DNA of 15,442 bases, taken from assembly GCA_000433415.1 (NCBI GenBank), contig FR890559.1, forward strand, positions 1-15,442, in the 5' to 3' direction. The notes under the pieces are model-generated. The model saw only the letters and a program-made list of their open reading frames with translations. It did no database searches and was not told where the DNA came from. The translations under genes were made by a program, and so were the position numbers. The stretch is from Clostridium sp. CAG:448. Lineage in GTDB: Bacteria > Bacillota > Clostridia > Oscillospirales > CAG-272. Shown here piece after piece: positions 1-6,092 of this stretch. The stretch's first letter is position 1; each line of letters begins with the position of its first letter.

Positions 1-1
1 T

Positions 2-328
2 GAGGACTATCATACTTATTATGTCGGTGACGCCGAAGTGTTGGGGCATAATAGGTGCGACTTGACTGACGCTCCGGCAACAACTCATGGTGATATTAGG
101 ATTGGCGAAAGAGGACTTACACAACGTGAGTACGATTTGTTAAAATCTTCAACCAACATTAAGCATCAGGCGGATGGTGCAACGGTATATATTAGACAAG
201 TAACATTAAATAACCATAGGGTATTAGTCGAAAATACAAGAGGTCAAATTGTCACACATATATATAAAGGATGTAACCAAACGCGGTTTAAAAAATTTGG
301 CAAGAAATTATGGATGGCATTAATATGA
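2..328 (+). CDS. C-terminal end of a polymorphic toxin: HINT-domain tail plus toxin domain (5' end outside window)
   Basis: The reading frame is open from base 2, so this is the last 108 residues of a larger protein and no start is assigned; the GTG at 38 is internal. Residues 1-17 (EDYHTYYVGDAEVLGHN) match the usual end of the intein-like HINT domain before the toxin tip of secreted polymorphic toxins, normally D/EYHTYYV...VLVHN. HINT domains cleave themselves after that Asn and release the tip. The remaining ~90 residues are the presumed toxin. The order H-x-x-x-R, RGLTQREYDLL, then strands around HRVLVENTRGQIVT resembles DUF4258/BECR-fold RNase-like domains, but I cannot assign the family by eye. 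The stop overlaps the next gene, the usual toxin-immunity layout. The HINT call is fairly secure; the toxin activity is inference. Confidence 0.75.
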   Translation, partial: EDYHTYYVGDAEVLGHNRCDLTDAPATTHGDIRIGERGLTQREYDLLKSSTNIKHQADGATVYIRQVTLNNHRVLVENTRGQIVTHIYKGCNQTRFKKFGKKLWMALI

Positions 329-498
329 ATTTTAAGTGTTGCTTTTGCAATAAAACAATTCTAAGCACGAAACAAGGAACTCGACTTATTATAAAGAAAC
401 TTCAAGGAAGCAAAACATCTCAAGAATTATACTGTCATATTGACTGTTTAGAGAAGCTTCTTGTTGATCCTAAAATGCTGTACATCAAAATGTTGTAA
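325..498 (+). CDS. Small CxxC/HxxC protein, candidate immunity protein for the upstream toxin
   Basis: A 57-residue product from the ATG at 325, which overlaps the toxin TGA as ATGA and suggests translational coupling. An in-frame ATG at 310 would add five residues; neither start has a strong ribosome site. Residues 4-9 (KCCFCN) and 36-42 (YCHIDCL) supply C5-x-x-C8 and H38-x-x-C41, a plausible single zinc site, with a short beta segment (RLIIKKLQGS) between. Position directly after a HINT-linked toxin is the main reason to call it immunity: such genes encode small, diverse proteins that bind the cognate toxin tip. I know of no function for this sequence. It could instead be an orphan zinc-finger remnant. 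The gene ends 22 bases before the IS5-type terminus, so it appears intact. Confidence 0.6.
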   Translation: MNFKCCFCNKTILSTKQGTRLIIKKLQGSKTSQELYCHIDCLEKLLVDPKMLYIKML

Positions 499-519
499 AT
501 TATCACTAAGATGAAACTA

Positions 520-934
520 GAGTGTGTTTCTAAAGTCGCCGCCCAGCGAAATTATGCAAGCCAGAGCAAAGCGGCTGCCAAATGAATGAAAGCGAGAAAT
601 CTGCAAGTGAGCTTTTCAAAGCGCATGGCGATTCTGCGATGGTCTTTGATCTCCATGAAAAAGCATTCGACAAGATGCCTTTCTTTGTAGTGATAGAAAT
701 CAGTGTACCACGGATCAACGGAGTTCGACTTTGGCGGGATGCAGAAATCAGCATCATGATTCGCGATGTATTCACGGTTTTCCCATGAGCCATAGGCTTT
801 GTCGGCAAGAACGGTACTGCCGGAAATATCGAGCGGTTCAAGACATTTTTGCATCATGACTCCATCATGCACCTGTCCTCCGGTGAGTTTCAGCACCAAA
901 GGGTAGCCGAGTCCATCCACTACCGCGTGGATTT
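520..934 (-). mobile_element. Truncated IS5-family insertion sequence (3' part only)
   Basis: The outer end starts near 520 with GAGTGTGTTTC, like the terminal repeats of IS5-family elements of the IS427 type, and is preceded by CTA, compatible with TA or CTAG target use. The element's transposase gene runs leftward towards this end. Its other half is missing: transposase similarity stops abruptly at 934, exactly where the IS256-type terminus begins, and nothing resembling the lost part was found to the right of that element. Confidence 0.7.
552..934 (-). pseudogene. IS5-family transposase, C-terminal fragment
   Basis: About 127 residues of a DDE transposase, beginning IHAVVDGLGYPLVLKLTGG and ending in LAAALLWLA before a TAA stop. 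Motifs typical of the family are intact: TGGQVHD, LADKAYGS (second catalytic Asp), a PPKSN stretch, and KERHLVECFF (third catalytic Glu). The N-terminal half with the first catalytic Asp (normally before the TKIHA motif) is absent, so the protein cannot be active. An open frame continues upstream to 1091, but it reads antisense through the IS256-type element and has no transposase character there; it is not part of this gene. There are no frameshifts within the remaining part, which suggests fairly recent truncation. Confidence 0.9.
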
Positions 935-960
935 GGAGCCTGTGCAAAATTTTCTGTAAA
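935..960 (+). repeat. Left terminal inverted repeat of the IS256-type element
   Basis: Pairs with the right end at 2309-2334. The shared core on the inward strand is CTGT, six variable bases, then ATTTTCTGTAAA. The outermost bases are GG at both ends. The repeat ends about 16 bases before the transposase -10 box. Confidence 0.75.
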
Positions 961-976
961 TACCGAAGAAATGTGG

Positions 977-982
977 TATAAT
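977..982 (+). promoter_or_regulatory. -10 box of the IS256-type transposase promoter
   Basis: A perfect TATAAT in GTGGTATAATAGG lies 30 bases upstream of the transposase start. The -35 region falls inside the left terminal repeat (around CTGTAA, 954-959, spacing 17) and is poor. A purine-rich ribosome site (GGAAGGAAGAG) follows before the ATG at 1012. Confidence 0.55.
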
Positions 983-1011
983 AGGAAGAGAGCACAGGAA
1001 GGAAGAGAAAA

Positions 1012-2084
1012 ATGGAAAGACCAAGGAAATCCCCGTCGATGAGTGACGGGAAAAGAGAGATCATATCCAGATTGATTGAGGAATACGACATCAGATTCGC
1101 GGAAGATATTCAGAATGCTCTGCGGGATCTGTTGGGCAGAACCGTCCAGGGAATGATGGAAGGAGAAATGGAAACGCAGAAAAAGGAAAAGCAGGAGGAA
1201 GATCCGGCTTACACCGATCCTCGGATGGCTACAAAACCAAGACGCTCCGTTCCAACTATGGACCTGTGGAAGTGAATGTCCCTCAAGATCGCAAGAGCGA
1301 TTACGAGCCAAAGATCGTGCCGGAGATCGAGGAGTGGCAGAAGCGCCCGTTGAGCGCCGTGTATCCCATCGTGTACATAGACGCAATCGTCTTCAATGTC
1401 CGGAGCGAAGGCATCATCCGCAAGCACGCTGCTTATGTGATCCTCGGGGTCAGTGAAGAAGGACATAAAGAGGTACTGAGCATTACCGTTGGAGACAATG
1501 AGAGTGCAAAATTCTGGCTGAGTGTGCTGAATGAACTGAAAAACAGAGGTGTCAGAGACATTTTCGTGCTCTGCGCAGACGGTTTGAGCGGTATCAGTGA
1601 AGCAATCTCCGCTGCCTTTCCAATGACAGAGTATCAACGGTGCATTGTCCATATGGTCAGGAATACGCTGAAATATGTCGCGGATAAGGACAGAAAGAAC
1701 TTTGCAAACGATCTGAAGACCATCTACCACGCTCCGGATGAGGAGACCGCACATCGGAATATGCTGACTGTCAGTGAGAAATGGGACAAAAAATATCCGG
1801 GAGCCATGGCTCGTTGGGAGGCGAATTGGAATGTCATCAGTCTCATGTTCAAGTTCTCCGAGACCGTCAGAAAGGTGATCTACACAGCAAACGCCATTGA
1901 AAGTCTGAACAGCGGGTACCGCCGCCTGAACCGTGGCAGAAGTGTCTTTCCGGACAGCAGAGCTCTGCTCAAAGCACTCTATCTTGCCACGCATGATCTG
2001 ACCGAAAAGTGGACGAATGTGATCCGCGACTGGGGGAAGGTTTATGCAGAGCTGTCTGTAATGTATCCCGGCAGATTCAGCTGA
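1012..2084 (+). pseudogene. IS256-family (mutator-type) transposase, frameshifted and internally deleted
   Basis: DDE transposase of the IS256/mutator family. The N-terminal piece (1012-1275) has MSDGKREIISRLIEEYDI and ALRDLLGRTVQGMMEGEM, typical of the family start. The rest (about 1220-2084) is in another frame, running in from SDGYKTKTLRSNYGPVEVNV; a one-base frameshift between about 1165 and 1235 separates them. A second lesion is an in-frame loss of about 50 residues: EPKIVP (ending near 1322) joins straight to EIEEWQKRP, whereas intact members have a stretch with the RDISEQI-type helix in between. Later motifs remain: VYIDAIVFNVR, VLCADGLSG, QRCIVHMVRN, YTANAIESLNSGYRR and a C-terminal LKALYLATHDL. 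With both lesions it is not expected to work. Confidence 0.88.
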
Positions 2085-2098
2085 ATCCGCCGCCATCC

Positions 2099-2127
2099 TT
2101 GACAGAACGCTACAAAAATGGTATACT
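2099..2127 (+). promoter_or_regulatory. Strong sigma70-type promoter sequence, rightward
   Basis: Perfect -35 TTGACA (2099-2104), 17-base spacer, -10 TATACT (2122-2127). It sits in the left arm of the inverted repeat just after the dead transposase gene. No coding region follows, so a transcript would be noncoding or read out of the element. Confidence 0.55.
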
Positions 2128-2188
2128 GATATTGCCGAAGGCGAAAGCAACTCAAAAATATGCGCATATAAACGCTCCCGGCTTGCCG

Positions 2189-2217
2189 ATGATACCATTT
2201 TTGCACCAACCCGTCAA
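2189..2217 (-). promoter_or_regulatory. Sigma70-type promoter sequence, leftward, convergent with the previous one
   Basis: On the - strand: TTGACG (2217-2212), 17-base spacer, TATCAT (2194-2189). It mirrors the rightward promoter in the other arm. Transcription would run antisense to the transposase remnant. Confidence 0.4.
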
Positions 2218-2308
2218 GGACGCTCCGCGCCGCCTACGGCGGTGGCTGGTGCTGCGGCCTCGGCTCTGCAATCTAAAAATATACGCTCTTTGCCGATAAA
2301 TTGTCCCT

Positions 2309-2334
2309 TTTACAGAAAATCCTTAACAGAGCCC
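2309..2334 (-). repeat. Right terminal inverted repeat of the IS256-type element
   Basis: Read on the - strand from 2334 it begins GGGCTCTGTTAAGGATTTTC, a typical IS256-family terminus, and matches the left end at 935-960 in about 17 of 22 positions from the CTGT onward. Confidence 0.75.
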
Positions 2335-2466
2335 TCCTCTTTTTTGATTTTTACAGGAACATGATAAATACACGGAATCAGTTGTATTTACTCGCCTGCA
2401 AATTGAACAGATGTGCATGCTTTTTTGAATTCCGGCGAGTAGATTTTCTGTTTTCTTGACATAAAA

Positions 2467-2506
2467 ATATGCACCTCCAAAAGTGTCCAACTTTTGGGGT
2501 GCATAT
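2467..2506. repeat. Long near-perfect palindrome, possibly two abutted IS ends
   Basis: ATATGCACC-T-CCAAAAGT, five-base loop GTCCA, then ACTTTTGGGGTGCATAT: a 17-pair stem with one bulged T. Both arms resemble IS3-family terminal repeats (TGTCCAACTTTTGGGG type), facing outward from a shared centre. A TTGACA lies just left (2456-2461). No T-run follows on either strand, so a simple terminator is less likely. Confidence 0.6.
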
Positions 2507-2540
2507 CAAAAGATGACAACCCTTTTTCTTTCAATAAAAG

Positions 2541-2575
2541 GCATCCGATGGTCTTTCGGCTCTCGGATGCTTTTT
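2541..2575. terminator. Rho-independent terminator, probably bidirectional; ends the leftward operon
   Basis: Eight-base stem GCATCCGA/TCGGATGC (2541-2548 with 2563-2570) followed by TTTTT on the + strand. On the - strand it is followed by CTTTTATT. It lies about 100 bases beyond the last gene of the leftward operon. Confidence 0.75.
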
Positions 2576-2672
2576 GACTGGGGCTTTTTTACAGCCCAAA
2601 TTGCACTACGCGGATTGCGCGGTGATACCTGAAAAATTTTTATGACGGCACGTTGAAAGGCTACGAATAATA

Positions 2673-3395
2673 TTATCTTTTGCCTCTCAGGTTTTTGATC
2701 GTCACATTTCTGCGATCCAGTGCGATGTTTGCTCTTGCGAGTTTTTCAAGAGCAGCGGCAGTGTTGTTTGCCGTCAACTCATCTTCAACTTCTTTGATCG
2801 CCGAAAGCAATTCTTGGTTGAGATCTTCCATTTCCGGCGGAGTCGACAAAGGACTACTGCTTATCTTATCAAAAAACTCGGCAAATTTGGGTTTGCTCTC
2901 TGCATCTTTGCAAAGACTGAGCATCATCTCTGCCTCAATCTTTATCGCTCTCATGCCGATATTCTTCTTAACTATATTCTCTCTGACATCTTCGGTAACA
3001 GAAATAAAGAAGAAGAGTTTGTAGCATTTGATAATGCATGCTATATCAATCAAAATTGCAATTGATGCCGCAATAATCGAAACGATCGGAATAGCGATAA
3101 TATACGAAGTCCACGAAAGGATTATGGATGTTACAACGCCTAAATAAGCGGGAACAAATAGCGAATATTCAAGATATACATTCTTTCCGCCTCTCTTCAA
3201 AGATCCCGAATAAAGCACGTAAAGCGTCAGTCCTCCGAAGATCACGAATTCGCCGATGAACATAAAGAAACCGACTCCGAGTCTGTCTCCGCCGACCAAT
3301 AATCCAACCAAAAGATATACCGCCAACTGAATAACCAAAACAACAGCGAGTAATCGAACGACCGCCAAAGCTAATCTTTTTCCATTCATATTCAT
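2673..3395 (-). CDS. Four-helix membrane protein of unknown function, last gene of the zinc-ribbon/SPFH operon
   Basis: A 240-residue protein. Hydrophobic segments at about 8-34, 41-63, 78-98 and 99-122 predict four membrane helices; the short positive loop GSLKRGGK suggests the 64-75 loop is cytoplasmic. The C-terminal 110 residues (about 133-240) are soluble, charged and helical, probably cytoplasmic, with a Pro/Ser linker (SSSPLSTPPEMED). The start codon overlaps the SPFH gene stop by one base (TAATG), with GAGGAGG just upstream supplying the ribosome site, so the two proteins are probably made in step. I do not recognise a family. SPFH proteins often work with small membrane partners (NfeD-like in other systems), and this one lacks an obvious NfeD OB-fold, so it may be an analogous membrane anchor. 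Its function is inferred from position only. Confidence 0.8.
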   Translation of the reverse strand: MNMNGKRLALAVVRLLAVVLVIQLAVYLLVGLLVGGDRLGVGFFMFIGEFVIFGGLTLYVLYSGSLKRGGKNVYLEYSLFVPAYLGVVTSIILSWTSYIIAIPIVSIIAASIAILIDIACIIKCYKLFFFISVTEDVRENIVKKNIGMRAIKIEAEMMLSLCKDAESKPKFAEFFDKISSSPLSTPPEMEDLNQELLSAIKEVEDELTANNTAAALEKLARANIALDRRNVTIKNLRGKR

Positions 3396-4936
3396 TATTC
3401 CTCCTCAGGTTTTGTTTTCCCGCAATTCTGGCAGAATTTCCCTGTATTAGAAGCCCCGCAAGTGCACGTCCACGATACTGATGGCTCAGGTTTTACCTTT
3501 CCGCAGTTTTGACAGAAACTACCTGTGTTGGATGTTCCGCATGCGCAAGTCCATGCCTCAGGCTTTGCCTTTCCGCAATTCATACAGAATTTTCCTTCAT
3601 TTGTTGTTCCGCATGAGCAGGTCCACTTTTCAGCCGGCTCGGTTTTTGTTTTTCCGCAATTGGGGCAGAATTTTCCGGTATTTACAGTTCCGCACGAGCA
3701 TTGCCAGGTATTCGGATCCGTCGCAGATCCGTTGTTGGTATTTGCCTGAGGCGCTGTTTGGTTTGCTCCCAATGCAGAATCCATTTTGTCGGTCATCATA
3801 CCTGCGACCTTCATTCCCATCATCATCTGCATCATATCGGACGCAATACCGCTTCCTCCCGCTCCGCCGCTTCCGCCGCCGGAGTTTGCTCCGAACTGAC
3901 CGAGTCCTGCTGCAAAAGACTTTGCAACATCGGCGTCAATTTCATCTTTACGACTGTATCCTTTTGCGCGCATAACCTCTGCCTGTGCCATGCCGACGTT
4001 GCTGATTTCTGCCGCTTCACCGCGTGATTTTATTTCGCGTTCCATTGCCTCGGTAGTTGCGTTGACGGCACGCAAATTTTGTTCTGCCTGTGCAGTTTGA
4101 ACTTTGGAGGAAATAAACCTTGCTTTATTGGCTTCTTCAGCCATCGTAAGTCCCATGTTCGCAAGTTCTTTGACTCTGATAAATTCGGGCTGATCCTCCG
4201 GTAACGATATTGTATTTACATTGAATGCAACGACCCGTACACCGTATTTCTCAAATATCGGGCTGATCTTTTCGCCCAGCAATTTTGAAAACGTATCAAG
4301 CTGTGCGTCGAGCGTAAACATTTCAAGGGAATTCTCCACGAGTGTCCGTGCGAAATTTGACTTCACCTGGGTTATAATGTCGGATTTGAATCTCTGTTTG
4401 AGAGATAAGGTAAACGAGGAACTATCGCCTCCCCAATCTATTCCGGACATTGTTCCGACCATTGTTCTCAGCATTTTTACCGAATCGGAAACCGCAATAT
4501 GAAATTCACCCGAAGCACCGATTGATGTTAGAAAACCGTATGTCGGTTCTCTGAACGATATTCTGTCGGGCGTACCCCATTTGATGCCCATCTGGGTTGT
4601 CATATTGACGAAATACACCTCTGCGTGATTCTTATTTACACCGTTTGTAAATCTTTCGTTCAGGGCTTCTCCACCCGCAATGGTTTCGGTTTCAAGAACA
4701 TACTGACCCGGACCAAATTTATCCTGAAATTCTCCGTCATAAAGGAAAAGAGCCTCTTGACCTTCATGGACAATAAGCAAGGAGCTGTTATTGAAATCAA
4801 CGACCGGATGTTTCTGTATAATCGAGGAATCGTCTCCCTCATATTTGATAACATTAAACCCGCCCGTGTTCAGTTTTGTTTCGTCACCCCAATTGGAAGT
4901 ATCTCTTTTTTTGAAAAGGTTACTGAATATTCCCAT
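3395..4936 (-). CDS. SPFH/band 7 protein with four C-terminal zinc ribbons (YdjI-like)
   Basis: 513 residues. Residues ~45-250 form an SPFH (stomatin/flotillin-type) domain, with SSLLIVHEGQEALFLYDGEF and GPGQYVLETE as the typical first strands; ~250-345 is an Ala/Glu-rich coiled coil used by such proteins to oligomerise. Next are a Gly/Ser-rich linker (351-363) and a Met-rich helix (366-385). Four tandem zinc ribbons of the pattern W-x-C-x-CG-xx-N-x-G-x-FC-x-NCGK occupy 411-431, 438-458, 462-482 and 489-509. There is no signal peptide or clear N-terminal membrane helix, so it is probably a peripheral membrane scaffold on the cytoplasmic face, like Bacillus YdjI, which it resembles in domain order. 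The ribosome site AAGGAG is 7 bases before the ATG. It starts 15 bases after the protease gene. Domain calls are secure; the role is inferred. Confidence 0.9.
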   Translation of the reverse strand: MGIFSNLFKKRDTSNWGDETKLNTGGFNVIKYEGDDSSIIQKHPVVDFNNSSLLIVHEGQEALFLYDGEFQDKFGPGQYVLETETIAGGEALNERFTNGVNKNHAEVYFVNMTTQMGIKWGTPDRISFREPTYGFLTSIGASGEFHIAVSDSVKMLRTMVGTMSGIDWGGDSSSFTLSLKQRFKSDIITQVKSNFARTLVENSLEMFTLDAQLDTFSKLLGEKISPIFEKYGVRVVAFNVNTISLPEDQPEFIRVKELANMGLTMAEEANKARFISSKVQTAQAEQNLRAVNATTEAMEREIKSRGEAAEISNVGMAQAEVMRAKGYSRKDEIDADVAKSFAAGLGQFGANSGGGSGGAGGSGIASDMMQMMMGMKVAGMMTDKMDSALGANQTAPQANTNNGSATDPNTWQCSCGTVNTGKFCPNCGKTKTEPAEKWTCSCGTTNEGKFCMNCGKAKPEAWTCACGTSNTGSFCQNCGKVKPEPSVSWTCTCGASNTGKFCQNCGKTKPEEE

Positions 4937-4951
4937 ACTATCTCTCCTTCT

Positions 4952-5714
4952 TTAATGCACCTCTACACCGTTTTTTGTCACCCAATTGCGCACATCGTCA
5001 CCTTTAATGGCAAAATTCATCCCTTCTGCTTTGGTGATTCCGGAAACAATAACACCGATTATTTTTCCGTCCGAATTAAACATCGGACCACCTGAGTTAC
5101 CGCTGTTGACAGCACAATCGGTCATTAAGAGAGAGCTTCCGTTCACCACTCGGGATTTATCGCTGACGATACCACTTGTTATACAAGAACCGTATCCGAG
5201 AGAATTACCTATTACGTACACGCTTTGACCGATCTTCACCTTCTCAAAATCGGCAAACGATAACGAATTGACCTTACTTGGCAATTTGTCCAATTTTATT
5301 ATGGCAAGATCGATGCCGTTTCCGAATCCGCCTTGTTTGTCACCAAGCGCCACAACGTGTCCGGTTGTGGTAAATCCGTCTCCGGTCATTAACTTCAAGT
5401 GTATTGACCGCCGCGCAGTTATCGGTAACAACGTGTGTATTTGTAACAGCATAGCCACTAGAATTAACGATAAAGCCCGATCCGGAGCAAGCAACCTTGC
5501 TGTTATGCCACCGTATTTCAATAACACCGCTTATGTTTTTCTCGTACACGTCTACACCAATTTCGGCAGGCGAGTTGGCGGACTTTTTGGTAGCCACAAT
5601 GGTATTTCTTTTTCCATCAGGAGTAAAACTACAGTCGCAAAATGTACAAAGGCGCGATCCGTTATAGTCGACGAGTTCTCCCCCACAATTAGGACATTTA
5701 ACTAACTGACTCAT
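4952..5714 (-). pseudogene. Zinc-ribbon trypsin/HtrA-like serine protease, split by a one-base frameshift
   Basis: Read across one extra base near 5399, the product is 253 residues. The first part (5714-5400) has a zinc ribbon at C7-x-x-C10 and C23-x-x-C26, then GSGFIVNSSGYAVTNTHVV with catalytic His94. The second (5398-4952) has GNGIDLAIIKL with the catalytic Asp, VIGNSLGYG, and NSGNSGGPMF with the catalytic Ser. It is a chymotrypsin-fold protease resembling the HtrA/DegP catalytic domain, without a PDZ domain and without a signal peptide, so presumably cytoplasmic. Start at 5714 is preferred: AAGGA lies 8 bases upstream, while the ATG at 5723 sits inside that ribosome site. All triad residues survive, so this may be a sequencing error, a recent mutation or, less likely, programmed frameshifting; no slippery run is obvious. 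Frame 1 would stop at 5340 without Asp or Ser. Confidence 0.85.
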
Positions 5715-5811
5715 TTTTTCCATCCTTTTTGAAAACCAAACAGAGCAACGAATGAGTCTGCCAGTAATACAGACTTGATTCTTTGCCCTGTCTGAGATTT
5801 AATACCCAACG
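5715..5811 (-). other. Short intergenic gap before the protease gene
   Basis: About 97 bases, the longest gap inside the operon. It holds a weak hairpin (AGTCTG...CAGACT, 5756-5776) and the protease ribosome site. There is no T-run, so I see no terminator; expression is probably continuous. Confidence 0.4.
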
Positions 5812-6078
5812 TTATTTTGCCTTTTTGATTTTGATAAAGCAGGAAAGCGGTTCAACCTTCATATCAACGGGAGGCCACGCTTCAAAATTCTCGCTGAAGC
5901 ATCCGGCAAACGCTTCAAGATCCATCTTTGACGACAACAATTCGGTATCATCATCGACGAGCTCAGTATCAGCAGTATCTGTATCGATTGAAAAATCGCC
6001 ATCAAAATCAAACTCTTCAACTTCGGTGTTCCCATCGGTCTCGGAATTGTTATTGGTTTTTTTTACTTCTTCGCTCAT
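5812..6078 (-). CDS. 88-residue acidic protein of unknown function
   Basis: Start ATG at 6078 with AAGGGGG 9 bases upstream; it follows the 576-residue protein gene by 14 bases. Residues 1-50 are low-complexity and very acidic (Asp/Glu/Thr/Ser, for example EEFDFDGDFSIDTDTAD), probably disordered. Residues 52-88 are more ordered-looking (KMDLEAFAGCFSENFEAW) and end with a basic tail IKIKKAK. No signal peptide, membrane helix or known family is visible. The lone ribosome site and fixed place in the operon support a real gene. An acidic disordered stretch beside a cytoplasmic protease could make it a substrate, inhibitor or adaptor, but that is speculation. Confidence 0.7.
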   Translation of the reverse strand: MSEEVKKTNNNSETDGNTEVEEFDFDGDFSIDTDTADTELVDDDTELLSSKMDLEAFAGCFSENFEAWPPVDMKVEPLSCFIKIKKAK

Positions 6079-6092
6079 GATCTGTTTCCCCC

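Larger units (their letters stand above)
2096..2220. repeat. Inverted repeat pair with promoter-like arms inside the IS256 3' noncoding end
   Basis: Arms at 2096-2124 and 2192-2220 are inverted copies matching at 23 of 29 positions: TCCTTGAC, nine variable bases, then CAAAAATGGTAT. The 67-base centre contains small hairpins (GCCGAAGGC, CGGCTTGCCG) and two of three TTGCCGA copies (2132, 2183 and 2290). An imperfect direct repeat, AAAAATAT-R-CGC...TTGCCGAT, occurs in the centre and again near 2273-2297. To the right is a GC-rich palindrome CCGCCTACGGCGG at 2230-2242. The unit may be a small palindromic element (MITE-like) inserted in the IS, or a structured RNA. Confidence 0.7.
935..2334 (+). 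mobile_element. IS256-family insertion sequence, inactive
   Basis: About 1.4 kb bounded by imperfect terminal inverted repeats: left 935-960 (GGAGCCTGTGCAAAATTTTC...) and right 2309-2334, which on the - strand begins GGGCTCTGTTAAGG. Both repeats share CTGT, then ATTTTCTGTAAA. It encodes one mutator-type transposase, now broken. The flanks (GTGGATTT on the left, TCCTCTTT on the right) show no 8-9 bp target duplication, so the junction was rearranged after insertion or one end moved by deletion. The 3' noncoding stretch after the transposase stop is about 225 bases, long for this family, and contains the inverted promoter-like arms described separately. Confidence 0.85.
2335..2672. other. Gene-free stretch with palindromes and terminators
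   Basis: No coding region is supported here. It holds an 8-base inverted repeat TACTCGCC/GGCGAGTA (2389-2396 and 2434-2441), the long palindrome at 2467-2506, the terminator at 2541-2575, and a second small hairpin GGGC...GCCC around a T-run (2582-2598). This is likely debris between the insertion elements and the end of the leftward operon. Confidence 0.6.

Noticed and set aside
935..1091. N-terminal extension of the IS5 transposase frame
   Set aside because: This part is antisense to the IS256 end; the hydrophobic stretch is not transposase sequence.
1209..2198. 329-residue open frame on the - strand
   Set aside because: Antisense to the IS256 transposase, with Cys/His-rich unstructured composition and no ribosome site.
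3395..3705. Regular repeats considered as a CRISPR or tandem DNA array
   Set aside because: They are in-frame protein repeats with varied codons and no spacer structure.
3481..3975. 164-residue + strand frame with repeated RNSYR/FRNW-like words
   Set aside because: The repeats are the reverse complement of the four zinc ribbons, not a separate gene.
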